A DNA stretch of 50,411 bases from RGIG990 sp045589455 (GTDB taxonomy: Bacteria > Verrucomicrobiota > Kiritimatiellia > RFP12 > UBA3636): the NCBI GenBank assembly GCA_045589455.1, contig JAZNPC010000089.1, forward strand, positions 1-50,411, in the 5' to 3' direction. Of this stretch, positions 42,369-50,411 are shown one piece after another (the stretch's first letter is position 1; each line of letters begins with the position of its first letter). The notes below the pieces were generated by a model that ran no database searches, had not been told where the DNA came from, and saw nothing but the letters and a program-made list of their open reading frames with translations. Position numbers and translations under genes: made by a program.

Positions 42369-44687
42369 TTAAAATCCTAAATTTCCAAATGCATTACCAA
42401 GACTACCAAAACCACCGCCATTGCTGCGATTATTATCTCGGCGACTATCATTTCCCCTGTCGCGACGATCGAAGCGACGATCATCACGGCGAGCTCCATT
42501 TTGACCTGCTGGAGCATCACGGCGTTCACGGCGAGCACCTCCCATTGCACCAGAACCTGGAACACTCTTCATTGAAAGAGATATACGGTTACGCTGTTCA
42601 TCAACAGCTAAAACCGTAACCTGAACCTTCTGACCAACCTTTAAAACATCGGCAGGATTCGAAACAAAATTATCAGACAACTCGCTAATATGAACTAGCC
42701 CATCCTGATGAACACCAACATCAACAAATGCACCAAAGTTTGTTACATTTGTAACAATACCAGGAAGCTTCATTCCTGCAGACAAATCAGATGGCTTCAT
42801 AATGCCTTCTGCAAAATTAAAAACCTCAAATTCCTTACGAGGATCACGGCCTGGCTTTGCAAGCTCAGAAACAATATCATTAAGTGTTGGCAAGCCGATA
42901 TCATCAGTTACATAATTCTTGATGTTAATTTTAGAAATCATTGATGAATCATTCATTAACATTGCCACGTCACAGCCCATATCCTTTGCCATACGACCAA
43001 CTAATTCATAGCGCTCTGGGTGAACAGCACTTGCATCAAGAGGGTTCTCTGAATCAGCAATACGCATAAAGCCAGCACATTGCTCAAATGCCTTATTACC
43101 TAGGCGTGGAACCTTAAGCAAATCCTTACGTGCTTTGAATGGACCATTTTCATCGCGATACTTAACAATATTCTCAGCAATTGTTGGACCAATACCAGAA
43201 ACATATGTTAAAAGCTGACGGCTAGCAGTATTTACCTCAACACCTACTGAGTTTACACATGACATTACTACATCATCAAGTGATGCCTTTAGCTTTGTCT
43301 GATCAACATCGTGTTGATATTGACCTACACCAATAGATTTTGGATCAAGCTTTACAAGCTCAGCCAATGGATCCATAAGGCGTCGACCAATGGAGACACT
43401 GCCACGAACTGTAACATCCTTATCTGGAAATTCCTCACGGGCAACTTCTGATGCTGAATAAATTGATGCACCACTCTCATTAACCGAAACAATTACCATT
43501 GTTTGTGGCAAACCGATAGAGCGAACAAAATCTATCGCCTCACGGCCATATGTACCATTACCAACAGCGATAGCCTCAATATTGTAGCGCTTGCACAATG
43601 CCACAATTATTCCAGCTGCCTCACGGCGCTGAACATCTGAAGCAGCCAACTGAATTACGCAATCATACAAAAGCTTTCCTTGAGGATCAAGACAAACAAC
43701 CTTACAGCCTGTGCGAATACCTGGATCTATTGCAAGCACCGCCTTACGCCCAAGAGGAGATGCCATTAGTAGCTCGCGGAGATTTGCAGCAAAAACAACG
43801 ATTGCTTCTTCACCTGCCTTGTTGAACAAATTCATACGTAGCTCCACCTCCATTGATGGAGCCATTAGGCGCTTGTAGCCCGCCTCTGCGGCTTGAGCAA
43901 CTTGATTAGAAAGACTGCTATTACCTGAGACAAAACGACGCTTAAGTAAATCTATTGCCTCCTCTGCCTCTGGGCGACAAGAAATTGAAATAAAGCCCTC
44001 TTTCTCTGCACGGAACATAGCAAGTAAACGATGTCCTGAAATTCCTGCAACTGGGTCTGCACACTCAAAGTAATCGCTAAACTTTGCACCCTCTTCTTCT
44101 TTGCCATCAATTACCTTCGTGGTAATCACTGCACTACGGGAATAGAAATCACGCATCTCTGAGCGTGCCTCAGAATCCTCATTAATCTGCTCTGCAATAA
44201 TATCTCTAGCGCCAGCTAATGCTGTTAGCACATCAGGAACATCCTTTGATGCATCAACAAATTGCTCAGCAAGTGTCTCTGCTGCTTCGTCACCCTCTTG
44301 TTTGAAAATAGCTGTTGCAAGAGGCTCAAGTCCACGCTCACGCGCAATCATTGCCTTTGTTCTACGCTTTGGCCTAAATGGCAAATAAATATCTTCCAAC
44401 ACTGTGAGTGTCTCAGCAAGAGCTATTTTCTCTGCCAACTCGTCTGTAAGAAGATTGCGTTCTGTTAAAGATGCTATAATAGAATCACGACGATCATCAA
44501 GCTCCTTTAGCTTTGCCATACGATCTCGCACTTCTGCAATTTGCACCTCATCCATGGAGCCTGTTTGCTCCTTACGATAACGTGCAATAAATGGAACAGT
44601 TGCATCAGCCTCCAAAAGTGATGCAACAGCCTCAACCTGAAATTCCTTTAATCCTAGCTCTACAGCTATTTTTGATGAATATTTCAT
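42369..44687 (-). CDS. tex: Tex RNA-binding transcription accessory protein
   Basis: This 772-residue nucleic-acid-binding protein is related to Spt6. In order: helix-turn-helix N-terminal part (about 1-200), YqgF RNase-H-like domain (about 320-450, VLAIDPGIRTGCKVVCLD), helix-hairpin-helix region (about 490-560, YVSGIGPTIAENIVKYRD), and an S1 domain (about 645-715, GIVTNVTNFGAFVDVGVHQD). After the S1 domain, where most Tex proteins end, about 55 residues rich in Arg, Asp, Gly and Asn form a disordered RGG-like tail. It lies 49 bases downstream of tadB and upstream of the GspG-like gene. Confidence 0.95.
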   Translation of the reverse strand: MKYSSKIAVELGLKEFQVEAVASLLEADATVPFIARYRKEQTGSMDEVQIAEVRDRMAKLKELDDRRDSIIASLTERNLLTDELAEKIALAETLTVLEDIYLPFRPKRRTKAMIARERGLEPLATAIFKQEGDEAAETLAEQFVDASKDVPDVLTALAGARDIIAEQINEDSEARSEMRDFYSRSAVITTKVIDGKEEEGAKFSDYFECADPVAGISGHRLLAMFRAEKEGFISISCRPEAEEAIDLLKRRFVSGNSSLSNQVAQAAEAGYKRLMAPSMEVELRMNLFNKAGEEAIVVFAANLRELLMASPLGRKAVLAIDPGIRTGCKVVCLDPQGKLLYDCVIQLAASDVQRREAAGIIVALCKRYNIEAIAVGNGTYGREAIDFVRSIGLPQTMVIVSVNESGASIYSASEVAREEFPDKDVTVRGSVSIGRRLMDPLAELVKLDPKSIGVGQYQHDVDQTKLKASLDDVVMSCVNSVGVEVNTASRQLLTYVSGIGPTIAENIVKYRDENGPFKARKDLLKVPRLGNKAFEQCAGFMRIADSENPLDASAVHPERYELVGRMAKDMGCDVAMLMNDSSMISKINIKNYVTDDIGLPTLNDIVSELAKPGRDPRKEFEVFNFAEGIMKPSDLSAGMKLPGIVTNVTNFGAFVDVGVHQDGLVHISELSDNFVSNPADVLKVGQKVQVTVLAVDEQRNRISLSMKSVPGSGAMGGARRERRDAPAGQNGARRDDRRFDRRDRGNDSRRDNNRSNGGGFGSLGNAFGNLGF

Positions 44688-44736
44688 CAGTCTCCTTTAG
44701 TCTATATCTTAAGAATATTAAATTTTGTTTTATTAA

Positions 44737-45624
44737 TTAAATATCTATTTTCACAATTTTGCGGATTGATAGCGCACCCAAAATTAACATAATGGTTACA
44801 ACAATTAAGCAAATTATACCAACCGTTGATTTCAAAAACGGAGCAAAAAGTCCTGGCTCAAGAAAATGAAGTACCAATCCTATTACAACAGGCATTAGAC
44901 TCAAAACTATTCCCTGAAGGCGACCTTGGGCAGTTAATGTATCAATACGCTTTTCAATGCGCATACGTTCACGAATTGTATGACCGATAGATGCAAAAAT
45001 TTCTGTTAAATTACCACCCGTTTTGCGGGCTGTTTCAATTGACAACACAACAAGTGTTAAATCCTCGCTACCTACGCGACGGTCCATATTACGCAATGCC
45101 TCTTGAAAACCAACGCCTACTCTTGTCTGGTGCAGCATTGTTTCAAATTCCTCAGAAATTGGGCTTTCTCCATTTGCAACAACATGCTCCATAGCCTGCA
45201 TAATACTAAAGCCAGACTTTAAAGCATTACTCATATTTGTCAAAGCATCTACTAATTGAACATTAAATCGATTTCTGCGACGAATTTTTAACCATTTGAT
45301 TATATGACGAGGTAAAAACAAAACACCAGTCCCTAAACCTAGACAAAAAACCAATCGAATTAGCACTTGCATAAAAGAACCAGACACAAAGCCTGTCATA
45401 ATAAACACTAAAAGCGATATTACTATAGCGGATAGCCAGGAAATTTCTGCAATTCTTCTAGGTGGAATAAATAGGAACATATCCTCAAGTGAGCGAGAAG
45501 TTTCTTTAGAATATGTACTATTGTATGATTGTGCTGCATTAGAGAATGCGGACAATGAAGAATAAGCGAGCCCGACAAAGCACGCTGCCACAAGCACCAT
45601 AATGAAAATTGTTAAAATAGACAT
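44737..45624 (-). CDS. tadB: Tad pilus inner-membrane platform protein TadB
   Basis: The 295-residue T2SSF-domain protein has an N-terminal membrane helix, a pair near 62-105 and two C-terminal helices. The cytoplasmic T2SSF part (about 115-240) contains the TadB-like pattern DALTNMSNALKSGFSIMQAM, then GGNLTEIFASIGHTIRERMR, then LTAQGRLQGIVLSLMPVVIG. The end SIRKIVKIDI is typical. It forms the platform that works with the TadA ATPase to extrude Flp pili. No TadC-like partner or ATPase lies beside it. It is separated by about 290 bases from the TadG-like gene upstream. Confidence 0.87.
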   Translation of the reverse strand: MSILTIFIMVLVAACFVGLAYSSLSAFSNAAQSYNSTYSKETSRSLEDMFLFIPPRRIAEISWLSAIVISLLVFIMTGFVSGSFMQVLIRLVFCLGLGTGVLFLPRHIIKWLKIRRRNRFNVQLVDALTNMSNALKSGFSIMQAMEHVVANGESPISEEFETMLHQTRVGVGFQEALRNMDRRVGSEDLTLVVLSIETARKTGGNLTEIFASIGHTIRERMRIEKRIDTLTAQGRLQGIVLSLMPVVIGLVLHFLEPGLFAPFLKSTVGIICLIVVTIMLILGALSIRKIVKIDI

Positions 45625-45916
45625 ACAAACCTCGCAACTATATTAGAATGCGTTAAAATACTTTAGTATTTTAGCATAAATCAGGTTTTTGCGCAACGTC
45701 GAAACCTAGATTATATGGCGGAATTAAATTTACCTTTTAATGAAAAAATTATGAAGTAAAACAACAAGCTATTTTAACACTTGGAGCCGTTTCGATGGTC
45801 AAAGCTAACACTAGTAAGACTCTAGAAATCAAGAGACAATAGTTTGTTATAAGAGAGAACATATGTGCTATGCAAATCCGCCTCAAATAGAGCTGATTTG
45901 ACCAATTACCTCACAC

Positions 45917-47329
45917 TTAGTGTGCATGGCGAGTACCCCCGCCAGGGCCACCTCCTGGTGGGGAAATAACACACTTCCAATTGTTTGAAGCCAGCCATTC
46001 GACACCACTGATTCTAAACTCAGGTATCTCCCAAGTCATCAGCTGCCTACAATAAGTGCAGTCTGGGAATAAAGCAGACGGGCCTACCGCCATATACCCT
46101 GGCAAATGATATTCTTTATGTCGGCGCCACTTCATATTAAAGCTACCACCATCAGGTGCATTTGATGCATCAATTGGAATTAAATTAACAGATCTAAATG
46201 CTGGCAACACAAGGCCAACCGAATTCGGAGTTGCTTTACCATCTTCTGTTTCTAAATAACCAAATGGCTTTGCAGCACCGGTCCAAATAATTGTATCATG
46301 AGCATCTGAATCTTCCATTAATCTATGAGTGTTTGATTCAACACGCATTACAGAATCTGCTCCTTGATAATTATATTCGTCGCGCACATCTCCTTCTATT
46401 GGGAAGGCTGGATCTAGCATAGTTTCCCATCTTCCCCAACGCCCAGGGCTATAAAAGAACCAAGTCTCAATAGCTTCTCCTATATAGCTTGATTGCGCTT
46501 GCAAATCTATACCTAGCTCTTCTGCAACTTCAAGAGATTGATGCCCCTCTCCTGCAACAGAGCTAAGTCTCACCTCTACTGGACGCAAATACAAAGGCAA
46601 ATATTCTGGAGACATTAATGCAAGCTCTTCTTGCTCCGGTAATGCAGGCCACCATGTATACCCATCATATTCTTCTAATAAATGCATCCCATAAAAATGG
46701 AACCAACACCAATTTTTTCCACGGACTGCTTCATAAAATTCTATCTGTAAAAGAGGATGTGCCCCCATTGGATCTGTATAGAAAATAGCATTATCCACAC
46801 CAGCTGCAACACCATCAATAGCGATAGCGCGAACCATATCTGCATATTCATACCAAGCGCCTGGCCAAGGCTCAGGGAAAGCAGTATCTCCGTTCATGAT
46901 ATTAGCATAATCATTCTCGATTTTATCAGCATGCTCCATCATGAAATCCGAAAAGTCTTCATTAACATGAATTCCATTGAGCTTAGCTGCTTGCTGTGCC
47001 GAAGCAACACCTGTCATAGGACCAGAAAAACAAATTCTTAGCTGTGTATTTGTAATAACATCAACTGTAATATCATCACCCATACTTGATGCAACTGCAT
47101 GCATCAAATTTAATTCTCCTATAAAATTAATTGATGTTGCTTGCCAACGCGCCGCAGAAAGAGCTGCGGCATCGCCTGCATTTTGGCTTCGATCCTTTAG
47201 ATGTATAATTCTATGGACATCAACCATCCAGAGCATAGCAAATACAAGAATACAAATAGCCATAACAATAAAAATTATTGCTTGGCCTGAACGATTTGTT
47301 GTCTTTGTATTAAGCTTTGTAGACGCCAT
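45917..47329 (-). CDS. TadG-like pilus assembly protein
   Basis: The 470-residue protein has the 'putative Flp pilus-assembly TadE/G-like' N-terminus. SGQA (14-17) is followed by a hydrophobic helix (about 18-38), then HLKDRSQNAGDAAALSAARW and the NLMHA helix near 72-76. The rest is a large exported domain rich in Trp, Tyr, Glu and Pro with no recognised motif, ending in a Gly/Pro/His tail (GGGPGGGTRHAH). TadG-type proteins are minor pilus or envelope-linking components. It follows the TadE-like gene after only 4 bases without a clear ribosome-binding site, so translation is coupled. The Glu+5 of true pilins is absent. Confidence 0.8.
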   Translation of the reverse strand: MASTKLNTKTTNRSGQAIIFIVMAICILVFAMLWMVDVHRIIHLKDRSQNAGDAAALSAARWQATSINFIGELNLMHAVASSMGDDITVDVITNTQLRICFSGPMTGVASAQQAAKLNGIHVNEDFSDFMMEHADKIENDYANIMNGDTAFPEPWPGAWYEYADMVRAIAIDGVAAGVDNAIFYTDPMGAHPLLQIEFYEAVRGKNWCWFHFYGMHLLEEYDGYTWWPALPEQEELALMSPEYLPLYLRPVEVRLSSVAGEGHQSLEVAEELGIDLQAQSSYIGEAIETWFFYSPGRWGRWETMLDPAFPIEGDVRDEYNYQGADSVMRVESNTHRLMEDSDAHDTIIWTGAAKPFGYLETEDGKATPNSVGLVLPAFRSVNLIPIDASNAPDGGSFNMKWRRHKEYHLPGYMAVGPSALFPDCTYCRQLMTWEIPEFRISGVEWLASNNWKCVISPPGGGPGGGTRHAH

Positions 47330-47333
47330 AATA

Positions 47334-47993
47334 TTATTTTTCTAAATAAAGTGCTGAATGATTCCCTGATACAGCTTCCCCTTGCATTCTTATACGAGAC
47401 ACATTGTTTTCATCCCTATAACCAGCAAGAGGATATAAATAACTCGCAAACGGCATCCTCTGTGGAAATAGTTGCTGAACATTAACTCTAATTGTACCAT
47501 GCTCAGAAAACGACTCATCTACATGATAGGTTATCGAACCCCGTTCCCATTCTTCATAGTTCAATATGTAGGTTGAGCGCCCATAATTTTCAGAAGATAA
47601 ATATTCTGGGATTCTAGCTGATTCAATAGCTGCTGAAGGGGAAGAATGCACTGGACGTTTAGAAAAAGCCATATCCATTGCTTCTCCAGGTGTCGCATTC
47701 GCTGGTATACCGCTATCTACGTAATCAGAAATTATCGGCTCAAGACGCTCTCCCGCATTAGGAATTGTGGCCACACGTACGGCCTTTTCAACCATCCAAT
47801 CATTAAAACCAACAGATTTTGCACGAGCAGCACGAGCTGCAGCATGATGTAAAACCTCTTGTGCAGTATAATTTATTGCAACCTGTAGAAGTCCAAAAAG
47901 GACAAGGCAAACTGTTAGAATCACAATGATTGATTCTAGCATTGCCTGTCCTGATTGAGCCACAGATTTTTTTCTGATTGAATATTTCATCAT
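47334..47993 (-). CDS. TadE-like minor pilin
   Basis: The 219-residue protein has a TadE-type start: basic leader, then SGQAMLES at 14-21 with Gly15 as the probable cleavage site and Glu20 at +5. The hydrophobic helix IIVILTVCLVLFGLLQVAI follows. The soluble domain (about 45-219) begins with the TadE-like AAARAARA segment. TadE proteins are prepilin-like minor components of Tad pili. No clear ribosome-binding site precedes the ATGATG at 47993/47990. It is 45 bases downstream of the Flp gene and 4 bases upstream of the TadG-like gene. Confidence 0.83.
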   Translation of the reverse strand: MMKYSIRKKSVAQSGQAMLESIIVILTVCLVLFGLLQVAINYTAQEVLHHAAARAARAKSVGFNDWMVEKAVRVATIPNAGERLEPIISDYVDSGIPANATPGEAMDMAFSKRPVHSSPSAAIESARIPEYLSSENYGRSTYILNYEEWERGSITYHVDESFSEHGTIRVNVQQLFPQRMPFASYLYPLAGYRDENNVSRIRMQGEAVSGNHSALYLEK

Positions 47994-48038
47994 AAAAAGA
48001 CCGGGCGTATATATGTCCTTAACGTTTTCGGACAGCTA

Positions 48039-48272
48039 TTACATATTTCCGTCTTCGTCAAGAGACTTAAGGGCTTCAGATGTGTTTTCCCCAGCAACAG
48101 CTGCTGCCTCTGAACCTAAATCCTCATCTAAAGCAGATGTAGCACCAGCTGTCTTCTTTGTGATTGCACCACCAAAGTAACCAAATACGGCGATAGCAGC
48201 GATGGCAATAAGAACTACGATGATTATATACTCAACCATTGCTTGTCCAGAGCGTTTTTTGTTATTTTTCAT
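48039..48272 (-). CDS. flp: Flp-type major pilin
   Basis: The 77-residue prepilin has a 9-residue basic leader ending in SG. After cleavage at Gly9 the mature chain would start QAMVEY, with Glu at +5 and Tyr at +6 as in Flp pilins. A hydrophobic helix follows to about residue 32 and then an acidic, Ala-rich tail with no cysteines. AGGAAAGG lies upstream of the ATG. The tail is somewhat longer than in classic Flp1 (about 50-55 mature residues). Confidence 0.93.
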   Translation of the reverse strand: MKNNKKRSGQAMVEYIIIVVLIAIAAIAVFGYFGGAITKKTAGATSALDEDLGSEAAAVAGENTSEALKSLDEDGNM

Positions 48273-48287
48273 TTAGAACTACCTTTC

Positions 48288-48464
48288 CTATGGATATTCT
48301 GAAGAAACGAGATCTAGAACTCGTACTCCATTTTGTCTAAGAGCATAAAGGAGAATTGCTAAGACTACTATTACAGCAAAAAAAGAAACAAAAACGATAA
48401 TATACTCAAGCATTGCTTGACCAGAGCAATTATTTTTCTTTAATTTACTTGACTCTCCATTCAT
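48288..48464 (-). CDS. Second small Flp/TadE-type prepilin
   Basis: This 58-residue frame directly precedes flp, with its stop 16 bases from the flp ATG. It reads MNGESSKLKKNN, then CSGQAMLEYIIVF and a long hydrophobic helix to about residue 43, then a short polar end. Gly15 and Glu20 (+5) match the cleavage site of its neighbours. Short size, shared SGQAM[LV]EY motif and position make it a probable minor pilin. AGG lies just upstream of the ATG; initiation looks weaker than for flp. Confidence 0.8.
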   Translation of the reverse strand: MNGESSKLKKNNCSGQAMLEYIIVFVSFFAVIVVLAILLYALRQNGVRVLDLVSSEYP

Positions 48465-48525
48465 ACCTAAAATTTACCACGAAAACTTAACAAATGTAAA
48501 GAACTTTATTTAAGTCTTCTCCCGT

Positions 48526-50109
48526 TTAAGGTCTATCACAAGCATTTACTCCTTGCACATCAAAGCGAGCACGCTGTGCCTTTAGACGCTTTAAGAAGCA
48601 GCGATAATTGCGACGTGATTTTTCTGACCACAAGACCTCAGCGAGCGCTGTAACACGTGGAAAAGCCATATATTCTAGATGAGCCATATTAGGAATATAT
48701 TCACGCCATATTTGACCCTGACAGCCAAGAATGTGTGACTTCTGCTCTTCTGTTAAATAGCTTGGATATGGAACAAAGGAATATACATGCTCAGTTGAGT
48801 ATGCTCTTCCATTTGGATCATTGTTAATTGCTAGTGGCTCCTCATCAATTGGTTCACATTGAGCATAATCAAAATACAAATATTGATTGCTGCACTGGAT
48901 AATATTAAAGCCACGATCTAGAAGCTTTATATAATCTGTGCCACCCCACCACCAAGCAGGAATAACAGTTGTATCATTAAAATCACCATGTGTAATTTCA
49001 GCCCAACCAATTATTCTTCTACCATTTTCTTTAAAGAATTTATTCAATTCTCCTGTATACCAGCATTGAAGATTGCGTGCATCACCCTTAATACCACGCT
49101 GAATCATTAGCTCATAAACATGCTTAGAATCGTCCCACATATTTGATGGGCACTCATCACCACCAATGTGACAATATTTGCTTGGGAAAAGAGCAAATAC
49201 CTCGCGCCAAATATCCTTACATGCCTCAACAGTGGAATCCTCCATATTTAACACATGGTGTGAAATATGCCATCTTGTGCGCACTTCAGGAGTTGTAAGG
49301 GTTGCCATACCAAACTCTGGATATGCAGCAATCATTGCTTGTGCATGACCAGGTGTGTTAATTTCAGGAATAATCACGATGTGGCGGCGTGCAGCAAAAG
49401 CAACAATCTCTTTTACGTCCTCTTGTGTATAGAAACCACCATGTGGCTTACCATCAAAGCGATGTGGTCTATCGCGGTGGTCATGACCAATTAGTGTCTC
49501 CTTACGCCAAGCACCTACCTCAGTTAGCTTAGGGTATTTTTTAATTTCAATACGCCAACCCTGGTCATCAGTCAAGTGCCAATGGAAAATAGAATATTTG
49601 TGCTGAGCAATCAATTCAATAAAGCGAAAAACCTCATCCTTTGGAGAGAAATGGCGAGAAACATCAAGATGCATACCGCGCCACTGAAGCTCTGGCTTAT
49701 CTTCGATCTCTACCTCAGGGAATTCCCAAGCAACATTTTGTTGAGTTGTTGCATAAATTTCTGCAGGGAATAGCTGACGGATTGTTTGGATAGCACGACC
49801 AAGAGCAGCGCTTGATTCACCTGTAATAGAAATCTTTCCGTCTTTAGCAACAATCTTATGTCCTTCTGGCTTAAAGCCCATATCATTTGCTTCTGGCTCA
49901 TTAGCAAGAGAAAATGTGATTGTTCCCTCTCCCTCATTTACAGGAAGAGCAAAGCCTGTTGCTGGGCGCAAATATTCTGCAAGAAATTCTGCTTCTTGCT
50001 TTGCTGCAGCATTACCATTCCACGCAATAGTTGCATCACTATTTAACACAAAAACACCATTTAATTCCTCTAGCTTTCGTGGCTGTGGAATAATTGCTAT
50101 TTTATTCAT
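48526..50109 (-). CDS. Beta-N-acetylhexosaminidase, glycoside hydrolase family 20
   Basis: The 527-residue enzyme removes terminal beta-linked GlcNAc or GalNAc by substrate-assisted catalysis. An N-terminal GH20b domain (about 1-130) precedes the TIM barrel. The barrel has WRGMHLDVSRHF near 143, HWHLTDDQGWRIEIKKYP near 175-192, and the catalytic Asp318-Glu319 in HIGGDECPSNMW. Aromatic sugar-binding residues include AWWWGG near 383 and WREYIPN near 473. There is no signal peptide, so it acts in the cytoplasm. GAGGT precedes the ATG at 50109, and a TATAAT lies at 50172-50177 on the minus strand. Together with GH38 and GH2 it suits stepwise breakdown of N-glycan or mucin fragments. Confidence 0.95.
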   Translation of the reverse strand: MNKIAIIPQPRKLEELNGVFVLNSDATIAWNGNAAAKQEAEFLAEYLRPATGFALPVNEGEGTITFSLANEPEANDMGFKPEGHKIVAKDGKISITGESSAALGRAIQTIRQLFPAEIYATTQQNVAWEFPEVEIEDKPELQWRGMHLDVSRHFSPKDEVFRFIELIAQHKYSIFHWHLTDDQGWRIEIKKYPKLTEVGAWRKETLIGHDHRDRPHRFDGKPHGGFYTQEDVKEIVAFAARRHIVIIPEINTPGHAQAMIAAYPEFGMATLTTPEVRTRWHISHHVLNMEDSTVEACKDIWREVFALFPSKYCHIGGDECPSNMWDDSKHVYELMIQRGIKGDARNLQCWYTGELNKFFKENGRRIIGWAEITHGDFNDTTVIPAWWWGGTDYIKLLDRGFNIIQCSNQYLYFDYAQCEPIDEEPLAINNDPNGRAYSTEHVYSFVPYPSYLTEEQKSHILGCQGQIWREYIPNMAHLEYMAFPRVTALAEVLWSEKSRRNYRCFLKRLKAQRARFDVQGVNACDRP

Positions 50110-50273
50110 AGTTACCTCATTATAGAAATTATTGATTTTAGGATATTTGGCTTCCCAAATTTTCTTTTAGAATTATATCAAATAACTGAACGCAAATACA
50201 ACATCTTTTAGTGCAAAACACTCTAAAAAACGATATAGTAGCACAACAAAAACAAACACTATATTTTATCAAA

Positions 50274-50411
50274 ATCGAGTAGGAGGAGTTTTAACTCCTC
50301 CTCTCACACCACCGTACGTGCCGTTCGGCATACGGCGGTTCAACCCATTTTTTTTCTTTTATATACTTGATGTCATAGCTACTTGTCTTTCAAGATAGTA
50401 ATCTAAAAGGC
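50274..50411 (-). mobile_element. 3' end of a bacterial group II intron (domains V-VI), cut by window edge
   Basis: On the minus strand, 50341 down to 50308 is a 34-base domain V: GAACCGCCGTATGCCGAACG and onward, closing with ACGGTGGT. Its 5' and 3' arms pair around a GAAC-type tetraloop region. Next is GTGAGAGG and a perfect domain VI stem AGGAGGAGTT/AACTCCTCCT (50281-50302), then the typical 3' end CTACTCGAT, placing the intron boundary at 50274. Bases 50342-50411 would be the link between the maturase gene and domain V. The reverse transcriptase gene, domains I-III and the 5' exon lie beyond the window. The 3' exon is the spacer upstream of the GH20 gene. Confidence 0.85.

Noticed and set aside
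1..50411. CRISPR array, prophage or toxin-antitoxin island
   Set aside because: No regularly spaced repeats, no cas, integrase, capsid or toxin-like genes were found in any frame.

Overview
The window is a bacterial chromosome segment of moderately low GC. It is densely packed with genes, nearly all on the minus strand. A lipid A/LPS toolkit (lpxA, fabZ, lpxB, lpxI, hldD), a GspD-type secretin and a Tad/Flp pilus locus show a Gram-negative, two-membrane cell. A trimeric NADH-linked [FeFe] hydrogenase (hydCBA) points to a strictly anaerobic, hydrogen-producing fermenter. Cytoplasmic glycoside hydrolases (GH2, GH38, GH20) and a ribulokinase point to life on host or plant glycans. LpxI, a lysine/alanine-rich histone-H1-like HU protein, an orphan EpmA and paired LemA/large membrane protein genes would fit a gut member of the PVC group (Lentisphaerota/Kiritimatiellota-like). 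That placement is inference from gene content, not from a marker alignment.

Layout. 1-2.7 kb: edge of an unknown ORF, a stand-alone glycogen-binding-type CBM protein, tRNA-Asp, uppP and the H1-like HU gene. 2.8-8.8 kb: glycan block with GH2, birA and GH38. 8.8-9.4 kb: gene-poor stretch of unusual composition. 9.4-11.9 kb: lemA and a large two-TM partner. 12.4-16.8 kb: epmA, ybgC, mnmA, tatD-like and hldD. 16.8-17.2 kb: gene-free, with a structured region that may be a degenerate 23S rRNA 3' end. 17.2-21.5 kb: hydCBA behind a strong operator-like dyad. 21.8-23.8 kb: lpxI-lpxB. 23.9-30 kb: araB, a small secreted Cys-pair repeat protein, tsaC, an RluA-type synthase, a hypothetical gene, purN and metY. 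30-36.2 kb: gspD, lpxA, fabZ, a patatin, ilvC and tRNA-Gln. 36.4-37.3 kb: an M28 lipoprotein peptidase (plus strand). 37.4-48.5 kb: prepilin peptidase, hslO, rsmB, a GspG-like membrane protein, tex, tadB, TadG-like, TadE-like and two Flp pilins (one of only 58 codons). 48.5-50.1 kb: GH20 hexosaminidase. 50.27 kb to the end: the 3' end (domains V and VI) of a group II intron whose body lies outside the window.

Links between genes. The prepilin peptidase probably matures the Flp/TadE proteins, which share an SGQA cleavage junction, and possibly pseudopilins that would use the GspD secretin. lpxA/fabZ and lpxI/lpxB supply lipid A, and hldD the heptose of the LPS core. hydCBA would reoxidise NADH and ferredoxin made during sugar fermentation fed by the glycosidases and ribulokinase. 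Several adjacent genes overlap as TAATG (metY/purN, tatD/mnmA) or by a few bases (rsmB/hslO), as expected for translationally coupled operons.
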